Assembly: GCA_013407085.1 (NCBI GenBank)
Contig: JACCGJ010002009.1
Span: 1 to 64,000 of the forward strand
Reading direction: 5' to 3'
Length of the DNA stretch: 64,000 nt
Origin: Atriophallophorus winterbourni
Taxonomy: Eukaryota; Platyhelminthes; Trematoda; Plagiorchiida; Microphallidae
Below the pieces are notes generated by a model. That model ran no database searches and was not told the origin of the DNA. It worked only from the letters and a program-made list of their open reading frames with translations. Shown in pieces: positions 34,700 to 45,422 of this stretch; within the stretch, counting starts at the first letter, position 1, and every line of letters begins with the position of its first letter. Made by a program: the position numbers and the translations under genes.

Positions 34700-35560
34700 A
34701 GATAAACTGTCCCAAGTAAAACAGAAACATACAGAATAAAAATACCTTCTACAGTTTAGGCTGGAATGGTGTACCTCTAGAGTATATTCATTGATCCGAT
34801 AATTTCTTGTATTCCTTCCTGTTCGGTATGGTTTGGATATGGAATATTTTGTAAAGTTGGATAAAGTCTCCTCTCGTTCGTCGATAAGGAAAGTCGAACC
34901 GATTCAGTTGAGCTATCCTTGATTTATAATGCTTGTTTCGGTTGCTGAGAACTAGTTATGCTGAGCGGTGATAGATTCGCTGCATATGTTCAACATCCTT
35001 CTTGAGCCACGGAGTCGATGACTGCACAGCGTATTCCATGACTGGTCTCAAGTATGTATTCATGATCCTTTGGAATAACTTTCCCAAATACCCGTTTGAT
35101 TAGATTGAGGACATGTGTTGCCGTTGTAAAGGCAATGTTGGTTTGAAGTGAAGTTTTTAAATTAGAGCATATCGAGACACCCAAATCTTTTTCTTCACTG
35201 CAATTTTCAAAGCCTATATGGTATGTGATCTGTATATGTTCAGGAATCCTATCTGACAAAGAGATGGTGAAGGTTGAAGTCTGTCGTAACAAGTAAGTGG
35301 GAACTTCGAATTTCTCCGGCGTAGTTTATAACCTCTAATAACTTGTCGTTTTGTGCACCCATCGAAGCCGGAGGGCGATCGATTATTTCGATGATACTTC
35401 TGTTTAAGGCATCACCAGAGGACATCCTCTAATGCAATGTTGGGATTGTTAATCTTTATGCACTAGAGACGTTCGTAAGTGTATAGAGCAACACCACCAC
35501 CTTTTCGTGTGCGATCGTTTAAAAGTAGAATCAGGTTCGAGATTCAAGAATTTATAGTCA
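34700..35560 (-). mobile_element. CR1-like LINE copy Z (endonuclease joined to RT end)
   Basis: On the minus strand, an endonuclease piece with VVVLLYTYERL and an IYRPP-like remnant (about 35520-35330) is followed directly by an RT C-terminal frame, 35292-34990 (CSEEKDLGVSICSNLKTSLQ, LNLIKRVFGKVIPKD). The catalytic RT is missing, so this copy has an internal deletion. It lies between copies X and Y. Confidence 0.65.
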
Positions 35561-35564
35561 CATA

Positions 35565-37760
35565 AAGTAAATAGCTTCACAATTGCCATAGAATAGTAAA
35601 TATTCGGTCATGAAAAAGAATTAACAAATAATCATGTAATCTCACATATACTCCAGTAGAATACTTACCATAAGTCAATACACAGGTATCGTCAAATCGC
35701 TATGCAACAAATACGTTTCCAAATTTTTGATGAAAGTTTCGACGCTGGGAGCGGTAACAATAATTTTGGGGATGGCATTACAATGGAAACACACTCGAAC
35801 AGAATAAAAATATCGACGACAGCTAACACGGGAATAGGGAAATTGTAGTGTCACTAAGTGGCTGTGTGAATTTTGTGACACACGGTATTCGAATACATGT
35901 TTTAAAGAATGATATGGAGTATGTAAGATTTTGTATTTCAGTATCACATCACTCCAAAGGCTTCTTTGAAAGGGGTTGTGTCTCTGTTTTTGCAATCGTT
36001 CTCTCGTACGTTAGTTTTCGGAAACCACTTACGACCTCGGTTTCACGATGGAATATTCTATCAAGCAATTGTATATCCTTTTGAACTTAAGTAAGTTTTC
36101 ATAATCGTGTGCAAACTTCCGGCAAGAGAAATTTCGAAAATTTGTCGCAACATACTGAGAAGCTTGAAAGCACGGTTCTAGATGACTTCACTTTGCAGCT
36201 GTACGCAGTCCGCAGTTGTTTTATCCGCGTCCAAAGTTTAATATCATCAGCAAAGAGAATCATCTTGCATGAAAGCGACTCTGGTGGGTAATTGATGTAA
36301 ACCAGGAAACTACTGGCCGAGTACGAAACCTTGCGGTATGCCACCAGAGGCATCAATAACCCGTGAATGTAACCCGTTAATTCAAACGATTCACTTGCGC
36401 CCAGTGAGGTAACTCTCAAGCCATACGAGTAGCTCTCCGCTGATACCCATCTGATTTAGCTTTTGTAGTACAGCCACTTGAAAGTGATCAACTCGGTCAA
36501 AAGCTTTAGATGTATCCAGGTAACAAGCGTGGATTCTAGCTCCTTCGTCAACCGCTGGGGTCCAGTCTTTTAGCAACAAGTTTGTCAAGCATGAACGCTA
36601 TTTACGAAAACCATGTTGCGCTACAGAATGTATATTTTGTAATTTCAAGTGATGAACTATTTTTTCCGTCACTATACGCTCTAGAACTTTGGACATCACA
36701 GAAAGTAAGGTGACAGGACTGTAGTTTGCAGAATATGAACGTCGACGACACTTTGTAAATAGATGAAATTATCCTAGTTTTCCACCCTGTTGGAACCACT
36801 CATTCGGTTAGAGAATGCTTATCGATTCACTTAATTGTGCATACAGCTGCAGGTCACCGGATTTCAGTACGGTTGGTGTGATTCCGTCCACTTCAAGGGA
36901 TTTTCTAAGGTTTATTTGACACAAATGCGTTGTAATATTGCTGATTTGATCTGGTTATCAGGCACTTGTTGCGTCACGGTTGATGTCTTTAATTTTTCAG
37001 TCGATCTGATGGTTAAGGGACTAAATACTTTGCACATAAGCACAAGAAGAGCAATTTTCAAGGTCATGTTTTGCCTTGCTTAAAACAGCGTGCCTTCTGA
37101 CTCAGGAATTTTGTGCAGATAACACTTAAGTCTTTCCGTGCTTTATATAACCTTTTGGTTATTTATTATGTGAAACGTTTTTGCTCAGAATTTCCTCTTT
37201 TGCGTGTTTTTTAGGCGCCAATGCTCCCATCAACCACGTATCTGTTTTAGTTACCATCTGGTCGGATATTCTGGCAAATGTTGGCTTGTTATAGTATGAC
37301 GCATTTACCAAGGGTTCTTTGGTAGTTACCTTTGAGTCTGGCATCAAAAGTACATTAATGACGTTTTTATCAGTTCAGTCAACTGATGAATTCCTGATTC
37401 CAGTCCATTTAAACGCGTTTCGATTTTATTGCCAGCAGTGTTTGCCTCAGAGGATGTCACTGACTGTCTGTCCTTGCATTCCTGGCAGACGTAACAAACA
37501 CCAGGACAAATATCCCCAATAATAATTGCGCCCAAATCCATGATAAGCGATTTGTCGCAATTTGCATGTACTTTCAACGAACAAGCGTAACACGCGACAG
37601 CCCTTGCCTTGGAGCTTACCTCTTTTTGGCAAACCGCACACACAACTCGAGGCACTTTGTTTCCTTGTCTGGGTCATCCAGTCAAGGTAGTTTTCAGCAC
37701 AGTTCAGTAATGTGCGTATGCGTAGTGATTCTGTCGATCGATTGATGATGAATAGCATGA
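35565..37760 (-). mobile_element. CR1-like LINE copy Y (ORF1, RT, 3' end)
   Basis: ORF1 starts near 37660 with a PHD-like finger (CAVCQKEVSS, ACYACSLKVHANC, CYVCQECKD). Most of the endonuclease is deleted. The RT (about 36925-36100) shows LEVDGITPTVLKSGD, SPVTLLSVMSKVLERIV, CYLDTSKAFDRVDH and KMILFADDIKLWTRI. The C-terminus (35995-35675) has SRVSCRRYFYSVRVCFHCNA. Several frameshifts. The same family as copy X. Confidence 0.75.
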
Positions 37761-37849
37761 GTGCGACAAATAGCGGCGATCACGAATGAGAGCAAAATCA
37801 GAATTATACCCTGCACTACGATTTAGGGGTTGATCGCACCTTGTTGAGA

Positions 37850-38100
37850 CTATAATCAGTCGATGCAGAACAATCAGCTCCTTCCGATGTCGCTAATCCC
37901 TTTGAGGACTTGAAGAGTAGTAACAGCGTTGCACGTGTAGTTCCGAATACCGTTACAAGAGTGGTATATTCCGAAAGTTGGGGATCGATAGTTCGCTTTC
38001 AGTCATACAAAGTTGAAACCAGGTTTTAGTAATAGTGATAAGCGAGATGACCAAACCGATTGGTTTTAGCAAACATTTGGGTTCATTAAGTAAAACACTA
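37850..38100 (-). mobile_element. LINE endonuclease N-terminal fragment
   Basis: The minus strand reads VISLITITKTWFQLCMTESE and then LSIPNFRNIPLL, matching LIAVTETWFNQQLVEEEISI and PNMFLF of the CR1 endonuclease at about 4060-3980. The essential Glu of TETW is Lys here. It is a short decayed piece. Confidence 0.55.
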
Positions 38101-39460
38101 TGTTAACTAAATGGCATTCGAACTTGAAGCCACTATTCGGGGAGTTTGACACATTATTTCATTTAAATGCTGCCACAGAAAGCATTTGCATAAGTTACAA
38201 CATATGACATGAATCAAATAATCCTTTGCTTACGTTGGTACACATTGTGTACGAACATTGCAATCTGGTTAAGAAAAGAGTAAAATGGTACGGTTAAACG
38301 AGACAAATATTCCTCGTGACTCACTGTTTGATGAAACGAATTAGAAAAACACCCAATAGCAAGCTGGTCACACATTAAAAATTCGCCAGGGTAAGTGGCA
38401 CAGTTTGAACAAATTTATCGAAAAGAATTTTTTAGTTATTTGATGGTACGCAGGATAGATTGTTACTTTAACAGGGTTTACAATGAAGTCAAATAGTCAT
38501 TAAAATAGGATTATAAATAGAAATATTGATAGCATCTTCCACTCTTCCAGGGAATGCTAACTACCCTTGAGTTTAGAGTTAGTTTCGGACCGCCGCTCAA
38601 GAAAGCCTTGGGACCTGTCAGCTTGCCTAATTTTTTGTTACGTCTTAATGGAAGAAGTTGTTGGACTTGCACATGTGAACTTCGAAAGCCCTAACCTATG
38701 TGTGAACAACACCGTAATTCTGCTATTGATTTGAATATATTTTGGACGGATCGTGTATTCAGAATGCAAAGAGATTTAAGTGCAATCGGTCTGACGAAGC
38801 TTCTGTGTCAGAAGCGAAACGCTCCCCACAACCTACTTTAACCGAATGCACTCAAATCCCTTAACATTGTACGTAATTCTGCTGTTAATTACGCGCTCAC
38901 ACGATTATCTAGCCGATGAGTAAGAAAATCCAACCAGCCGGTTGTTGTAATCACAATCCCTCAGCTAAAGGGCGTTCACTGTAAGCAATACCGGCCTTGA
39001 GCCAACCAATCATACGCCGGCACTACGACTATAGCCAACAGAGAAGCGATCGATCATGATGTCGATGTTGCCATTGGCTGCAGTTAGGACAAGTCACACA
39101 GACATGAGCCGCATAGTCAGAAGCAGTCAATTGGTTGCGGGGCTTGTACCCGTCTGGCCGCGACAATTTGTGGCCGTTTAAGGTGAGTGTCTTAGGTAAT
39201 GTTGCTAATATAGGTCCTGTGCTCATTAAGATAGGATAATGTTGCGATTTTCTGACGATATGTTCAGCGCGCCCATAAAACTCTAGCAACAGGCTCGTGC
39301 TCGTACTTCCGGCCTGACTTATTGTTCAATCCTATTTGACTAGAAAAATAAATTATAGAATAAGGAACTAGTTCATTACATTCAAACACATTTGCGACAG
39401 CCTACATTGTTATCATGTGTTCACTAAGTTTTTCGGGATCTTATCATTGTCCATATTTTT
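38101..39460. other. Segment upstream of the 39476 gene
   Basis: No recognised gene. A minus-strand frame at 39289-39029 has a Cys/His-rich end (VCVTCPNCSQWQHRHHDRS) but no family I can name. A good acceptor (TATTTTTTGTACAG, ending 39467) closes the segment, so its right part is probably an intron of the gene at 39476. Confidence 0.4.
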
Positions 39461-39475
39461 TGTACAGATCACAGC

Positions 39476-40270
39476 ATGAAATGGCTATTTGCCAGTCGCT
39501 CCAGGGGGCCTAAGTCCACATTGGCACATGAGACCAAAAAAGGAAACCTACGCCGCAAAAACACTCGATTAGTTGATTTGATATGCACCCGGGCTCCGTT
39601 CATCAAAGGTTCGGCTTCCTCCTTGTATCCATCTTCGAATCGGCTTGTGAGCGCCTCAAACTCGAACCATTGCTATTCTGGTGGAAATGTCCGGCAAATT
39701 CGGCGTTCAACCAAACGAACATTTCAGTGTGTGGATTCATCCATGAAACACGAGGATCAATCTGCCTGGAAAATGACCGCATTTTGTCCGACATGTCATG
39801 ATATAGTTATACCTATATACTGGTCATCTGATCAGAATTCAGCCCATACTTATGATGTTTATGAGCCGAGTTCGATGAAACGCAAGCGGGAGTCGTTATC
39901 CGTCGATTCGTTTTCAGACTCCATATATGAAACGATACAAGGTTCTAAACTACGAGCCAACACAGAACCGAACCCAAATGACCAAGTAGATTGCAATCCT
40001 TTCGCTCTCACAGATTTGGATTCGAGTCCAACGTCAGAATTTCTGGACCTTGGTGAGCCATGGACGAGCAGCACTCTGAAACGAACATCATCGAATCAAA
40101 GCGGATTTTATGACGAAGTAGCTTCTGACACAGAGGACTCGGTTCGTGATTTCATGGAAGCTTATTTCTGCTTACAAAGTCAAGTTCGTTTACGCCTGCC
40201 GGATTCTCCAACACAATCGAGCAGAGACTTGAAGAAAATGCACCGTGAATTTTTTATATGTGAAGAATAA
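39476..40270 (+). CDS. Unrecognised protein, probable last coding exon
   Basis: 264 codons open from the first ATG after a good acceptor (AG at 39466-39467). The true exon may begin at 39468 and the protein may start in an earlier exon. The N-terminal third is basic (RSRGPKSTLAHETKK, RQIRRSTKRTF). A CPTC pair lies near residue 102. The second half is Ser/Asp/Glu-rich (SLSVDSFSDSIYE, VASDTEDSVRDFMEAYFCL) and ends in EFFICEE. Composition and length of the open frame are unlike the surrounding repeats, which supports a real host gene. I do not recognise a family; phospho-regulated or nuclear is only a guess from composition. ATATAAA at 40368 or AATAAA at 40861 could be poly(A) signals. Confidence 0.55.
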   Translation: MKWLFASRSRGPKSTLAHETKKGNLRRKNTRLVDLICTRAPFIKGSASSLYPSSNRLVSASNSNHCYSGGNVRQIRRSTKRTFQCVDSSMKHEDQSAWKMTAFCPTCHDIVIPIYWSSDQNSAHTYDVYEPSSMKRKRESLSVDSFSDSIYETIQGSKLRANTEPNPNDQVDCNPFALTDLDSSPTSEFLDLGEPWTSSTLKRTSSNQSGFYDEVASDTEDSVRDFMEAYFCLQSQVRLRLPDSPTQSSRDLKKMHREFFICEE

Positions 40271-41090
40271 TGTCAATTCGGTAAAGCGGGAATATGGCTA
40301 GTTTGTATAATTGTTTTAAGTCTCGGTGTTCGACGTTTATATCTGTGTTTGTTTACTGGGAAATTTGATATAAATTTTTCTGCTGTCTATTTTATCTTGA
40401 CTAAGTGGGATCTAAATGGCCATCCTCTTGTTTCAGTTCTATTATGCTTGTAGTTTATGGATGAGAATGAATTAGAAGAATTACAGAACACTGTGATGTT
40501 ACATACAAAGCGTATTTAGGGACGGTTGGCTTCACAGTGAAGTTAGCAACATTTGATTCGTGACGATGCTTTCGAGTGCGGTTACTTCTGAATCTAGTGA
40601 AGCTGACTAAACTTCGACATAAATCTCATTCCTCACCCTATCCAGATGTAAGACGGGTGTCGACAATAGTCTTACGAACAACTGCAACAGACGAACACTC
40701 TCCAGTGGGTGAAATCATTAAACTTGCCGCTTTTTCTTAACGAAACCAGGTATGAGTACCGGCAATAGAATCCTCCGCGGAGCCGTAAGGAAAATGCAAT
40801 CAGGTTTTCTTAGCCATGCACATATTCTGTTACAAATAAGGACGGTAGAAAAGATGAGCAAATAAATCTTGACATTTAATATGGCTGCCGCTTGAACGAT
40901 ACGCTCTTCGTGCTTGAACACGGTTGGGGTTAGCAACGGCTCAAAGACTCAATATGTTCTTTGCTGTTTTTCACAAGCTGGTTCACACATTAACGTGATC
41001 TGATCAAACAATCACATATTTACAGCCGAACAGGTATCTGCGTGAAAGATCAAAGATAAACCTCTGTATTGTGGTGCTCACATCCCCATC
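40271..41090. other. Probable 3' UTR and flank of the 39476 gene
   Basis: No coding frame with a domain. AATAAA occurs at 40861-40866. The remainder has no recognised repeat. Confidence 0.35.
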
Positions 41091-41094
41091 CCTT

Positions 41095-41190
41095 ACACAC
41101 CACCTTCCGGTTTCTGGCTGTTTGCCGTCATCAGGCGGAGACAGTAAGATTAGGTTCAGTGAGATAAACCTCATTCAGTTGTGTGCGTCA
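41095..41190 (-). mobile_element. SINE1-variant with altered hammerhead
   Basis: Minus strand: TTACTGTCTCCGC, CTGATGAC, stem II GGC-AAACA-GCC, AGAAAC, CGGAAGGTGGTGTG. Stem II has become a perfect GGC/GCC helix, while the first stem II pair is C/A instead of G/C and stem I is mostly unpaired. This is a distinct subfamily also seen at 42525-42556. Confidence 0.65.
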
Positions 41191-41199
41191 GTATTCGTA

Positions 41200-42430
41200 T
41201 CTCTTTGTGCTCGCTAAGCCACTCGAGCCTGCATCTGGTTAATGTTTGAGGTTGTGTTGCACTCGGTCTGCCAACGAAAAATTTGAACAAGAATGGTGGG
41301 TGCAAGTGCTGGTCTTTTGTTATGTCATAACAACGAGAAGAACCGGCTTATCGATTTGCGGAGAACCTAACATAAAATAACATGAACGATGAATGAAAGT
41401 GATTCATTCACCACTTATCGGAAGAACTAATTTAGGATCATCAGGTTGAGTGATGCTCCAATGCAGACAGTCTATACTGCTGGAAGCGAATAATGTTTAG
41501 CGAGAGAGAACATAGAATTTGCGATAATTATAGTCCTTCAGATGACGTTCCGCAAAAAATGAAGTTTCCTCAACGTTAACTGAATCACATTTGCCGAGAA
41601 CATCACGGTAAACGATAACTCGCTGATATCGAAGATGTTTATTCATAAAACTCAGCACGCACCAGTCCATTCTTGTCACCCAAATCTCCACCCACATATT
41701 CCGTTTATTCATCAGAAATCGATAAAGCGTCGGTCTTGCACGTGTCTGCACATGACTGTGGTGACCTTGTCGGGCAGAGAACAAAGAACACTGGTTCGAG
41801 CGACAGCTGCAGAGGCGCAGCTGTGGCATGGACGGTGCTGATTGGTAAATCGCGATAAAAGGTTCTATGACAGCACTCGAATTGTCTGAAATTCTTAAAA
41901 AAATATTTAACTCAATTTATATGAATATATTTGAGACCGATCGTGAATCCATAGTAAGGCAAAGAAAGCTAACAATAAATCAGTTAGAGCACATTTTTGG
42001 TAACGTTTCACTTCTGACACAAGCGAACGGACGCTTTTGGACAGATGCTAAACGTTATCCAAAACTACTCTAACCGATTCAATCCCGTCTTTCTTCTCAA
42101 CATTTCATCTAATTATAAATAGTGGCAGAAAACGGTTTCAAACTTGGCGTGTTACCCCGGAACGCTTGCTGTTGCGAATAGCTTAAGTGAAAGTTCCACG
42201 GGAAATATTGCCACGGTATTCGAGGAGAGTAAACAGCCATCTATGGTTACCCGTTGCCTGAGGCTACATTTCCTCTTCGATTGTGTGTCATTTCCATTAA
42301 AATGTCCGCGAATGGTTTGTGGAAACTAATAATTGTTGTAATCGAGCGACAAAACGTTGTGTATACAAGAACAGCACGTAAAGACACGGATGCACACTAA
42401 GTACAAATGACACACTGAGAAAACTACGAG
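41200..42430. other. Segment without recognised gene
   Basis: Open frames on both strands (for example 41829-41497 minus and 41867-42073 plus) show no domain. Nothing recognised. Confidence 0.35.
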
Positions 42431-42439
42431 CTGCAAACT

Positions 42440-42680
42440 ATTCGGTACATTAGGTTATACTTGAATGCCACTTTTGCATAGGGTTCGTACAACGAACCAC
42501 GATGTTCAAACACAGAATCACATAGTGATTCTGGCTGTTTGCCGTCATCAGGTGGAGACAGTAAGATTAGGTTCAGTGAGCCTTGAAACAGTTGATAAAT
42601 AGTAAACAAGGTTATACTTGAATGCCACTGCTGCATAGGGTTCGTACAACGAACCACGATGTGAGCAACACATTACTTTA
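42440..42680 (-). mobile_element. SINE1-variant, tandem units of about 160 bp
   Basis: The block GTTATACTTGAATGCCACT ... GGGTTCGTACAACGAACC occurs at about 42451-42498 and again at about 42611-42655, a period of 160 bp. Each has the perfect hairpin GGTTCGT/ACGAACC (42482-42498; 42639-42655). The first unit also has the AGAATCAC/GTGATTCT hairpin (42514-42532) fused to half of a hammerhead ribozyme (CTGATGAC and stem II, minus strand, 42556-42533). Confidence 0.7.
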
Positions 42681-42689
42681 TTCGGTACA

Positions 42690-43300
42690 CCGTTGAGTGG
42701 GTTTATCGCAGGCGTACCTCAGAAGTTATAAAAGGTGTTGCATTCCAATTATGCTTGGGACATCTCAGGTATCACACGAGTTTGCTTGCTTTATTGAAAT
42801 ACATATTGAGTTTCAGTCGGCATTAGATTGCATTTTTATTTTATTGATAATGCGATTTGAACATTTATTACAAGTGCCGCCAGAGAGATAGCTGTTGAAT
42901 TTCCACGTCGATTTAACGCAAATGTACAGAATTGTGCAGCGCTGTTAGTAAAGCATGATAATAAGTTCTCAAGCGATGACTTACAAATTTACACCATACT
43001 TAGAAGAAGGTAAAAAAGAAGAAATTGACTTTATTCATATAAACGAATTTTCAGTATTTGAAAAATTTCATCACATTTTTTTAAAAAGGCCAAACAGGTC
43101 ACGACTTCAGACTAAAATTTGTAAAATGCACGATATTTCTTGCCCATCTTGATTGAAACCTTTAATTTATGATCCAGTTTATTAACACATGGACAAAGCT
43201 TCAATATAAATCCCGGAATCACGTAAATCGTTCAAACAATGCGCGTCCCAAATTGACCTCCGTTGATACGAAATCACGATGCATTTCGTAAACAGATATC
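42690..43300. other. Segment without recognised gene
   Basis: AT-rich, no domain in any frame. Lies between two clusters of SINE1 repeats. Confidence 0.35.
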
Positions 43301-43309
43301 GTTGAACCA

Positions 43310-43680
43310 AAATGCTCATTTGCATGCATTTCCATCACACCCCACGATAAACAAGTAGTGCTTGTATGCCACCGTTGGATAAGGCTGGTACGTCCAACCC
43401 GTTCAATCACGTGTCCAATGGTGTTAAACCCATAACCATGAACCAAAATGCTAATTTGCATGCATTTCCATCACGCACACCCCAAGCCGGTTTCGTGCTG
43501 TTTACACTCATCAGGTAGGGACAGTAAAATCAGGATCCGCATGCGCTTGAAACAATAGAGGAATGGTAAACAAGTAGCGCTTTTATGCCACTGTTGGATA
43601 AGGTTGGTACGATCAACCTGTTCAATCACGTGTCCAAACCCATAATCGTGAACCAAAATTCTCACCTCAAGAGATCGTTG
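43310..43680 (-). mobile_element. SINE1, two tandem units
   Basis: Minus strand. The right unit (about 43440-43660) is nearly complete: CAACCTTATCCAACAGTGGC, CTATTGTTTCAAGCGCATG, GATCCTGATTTTACTGTCC, ribozyme, then GATGGAAATGCATGCAAAT. The left unit (43316-43440) has the same ends but an internal deletion that removes the ribozyme core (CCCCACGATAAACAAG on the plus strand). Tandem placement recalls satellite-like ribozyme arrays. Confidence 0.8.
43479..43520 (-). ncRNA. Hammerhead ribozyme with damaged cleavage site
   Basis: Minus strand: CCCTAC, core CTGATGAG, stem II TGT-AAACA-GCA (one wobble), CGAAAC intact. Stem III reads ACCGGC and the expected GTC|GTGGGG is GGC|TTGGGG, so the palindrome and the cleavage triplet are lost. 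Confidence 0.7.
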
Positions 43681-43789
43681 AAATTTAATGCCAAATGAAT
43701 TGTTTATAGTCATCGGCACGATTTTTGCCGACAATTCCATGGTATTAATGTAATATTAGGGTTAAAATCTCGTGAATAAAAACGAACTA

Positions 43790-44360
43790 GAGCGTTGGCG
43801 GTTTCCACGACAGAATTAGTTAGTCCGTTATCTGTCATGATCGGAAGAATATTGGGTTTCAACTTCGTCATGTTTTTAACGGTTAGTGATATTGTCTATC
43901 CCCCGGATGAGATTTGTGACTTGATTCCGCAATTCGCAAAATATGCCCAGCCGGATTTTGTTCTGGCAACCCTATGAATAGCCCAGGTCAATTTTCGTTT
44001 TCACAACCATTTTCTATTGCGATTGTGAATTCTGGAACAGGAAGACTGGCTCTTATGTTTCGGGACCTAGTTAGAATAAAATCGTATCTTTCTCGTGATG
44101 TAATCTGTCAGTGTTGTGCAACGCGAGTCCGGATCACTGAAATTTATATTATGTTAATCGAAAGCCACCATTGTTTCCATCAAGCCAATGTAATCTACTT
44201 TTCTATTTCGTTTTGTTTGCTTTACCATTCCACTGGCATTGAACACGTATTGAAAGAGCAGAACGAAGTGGTCGCTTCCACCCAGCAGAGGGTGATACTG
44301 AACATCTTCCATGGCTTCGGAGGCTATGTCTAGGCCTAGAATAGATGTCTGTTGCAAATT
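43790..44360 (-). mobile_element. LINE endonuclease/linker relic
   Basis: The frame at 44357-44154 reads LGLDIASEAMEDVQYHPLLG then GSDHFVLLFQYVF, matching LDLVLTSEENVIEDIRYEAP and GKSDHVVIVFDYI of the CR1 endonuclease. The sequence to the left, to about 43790, would be the linker to RT. Confidence 0.6.
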
Positions 44361-44699
44361 TCTCTCTCGAAAACATGATTATACAGGGATATGTGTTTGA
44401 ACCGTTTACGAAATTTTTAGTCTAGCTATTGAGGTGGATGATATATTTGGTTATACATTTGGGGCAGATTTAAGTATCAAAAAATCAGTAATTAGGAATT
44501 GCGCTGTTTACCAATGTATAGCATTGCTTACTATAATTTTTCATTGTGTGCATCCGATGAATACGGTGAACGATAAACTATTGCAACGATGCAACTGCCC
44601 CATGCGAATAGCTTCAAGTTGCACTATATACTGTTTTCCAGATCCAGATCAGTTTCTTTCACTATCGTGCTCTATAAACGTTTGCTGTGGTAAACAGCT

Positions 44700-45422
44700 A
44701 CTTCCCCCTTCCTTTTCGCTTTTTAATAAATTCGGGAGATTAAAGTCACCGATGATCAGGACGTTGTTTTGATATCTGGAAAACAACCAGCTGAGTTTTC
44801 TCAATTAAACTAGCATTGCATGTTTCGTCTGCTGATGGTGGTCGGTAAATCTCACCAACAGCACAGTTTCACCTGTTGCTAATTCAAGTGAACACCAAAG
44901 TGTATCTTCCAGTATCAAATCATTATCCGTGATATCTCTGAACGTGAGGTGTTGATCATAGTAAATAGCCGCACCTCATCCTCCACGGTCCATTCGAGTA
45001 CGATGAAAAAGAAACATGTTTGGAATGGAAATTTCCTTCTCAACTAATTGCTGATTGAACCAGGTTTCCGTTACGGCTATCAGGAGTGGTGAATATTTTT
45101 GACGAAGCTCGATTAGTTCAGATAACTTTATTTATCAAGCATTGTGCGTTGTGTACAAACATTTGATGTTTGATCTTGATAAAAGTGTTGGATGATGAGT
45201 ATTTGAGAAGGTAATTTGAGTACGTGTCAAAGATGGTGGGTAAATTATATCACCGACTCCGATAGCGTCGGTCGACATCCGTTTTTTGGAGCAGGATTCC
45301 CGGCATCACTGTGCTCAGTACCAACAGGTCCGGCATCTTCCACGATAGAGTCGGTTTTCAGGTGTTTACTGATAATTTTGATCTCTCGTGGAACTTTGTA
45401 TCGATACTGGTTCAAATTGTTA
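44700..45422 (-). mobile_element. CR1-like LINE, second copy of the 1225-5700 family
   Basis: Nucleotide identity to 3690-4440 is very high (for example AATAAATTCGGGAGATTAAA and TCACCGATGATCAGGACG against TCACCCATGATCAGGACG). It covers the end of ORF1, the ORF1/ORF2 junction with its hairpin, and the first part of the endonuclease. Similarity stops sharply at 45422, where gypsy sequence begins; since the element reads leftward, this is its 5'-truncated end. The high identity suggests relatively recent movement. Confidence 0.85.

Noticed and set aside
39029..39289. Cys/His-rich minus-strand frame (86 codons)
   Set aside because: Could be a decayed zinc knuckle, but the spacing fits no known motif and nothing around it supports an element.
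42440..42680. CRISPR-like spacing of short palindromic repeats
   Set aside because: Only two units of about 160 bp, in an animal genome, with SINE1 homology; not a CRISPR array.
43471..43740. 89-codon minus-strand frame with LPFLYCFKRMRILILLSLPDE
   Set aside because: It is a translation of the SINE1 body and ribozyme; the same peptide-like pattern appears at other SINE1 copies and is not a gene.
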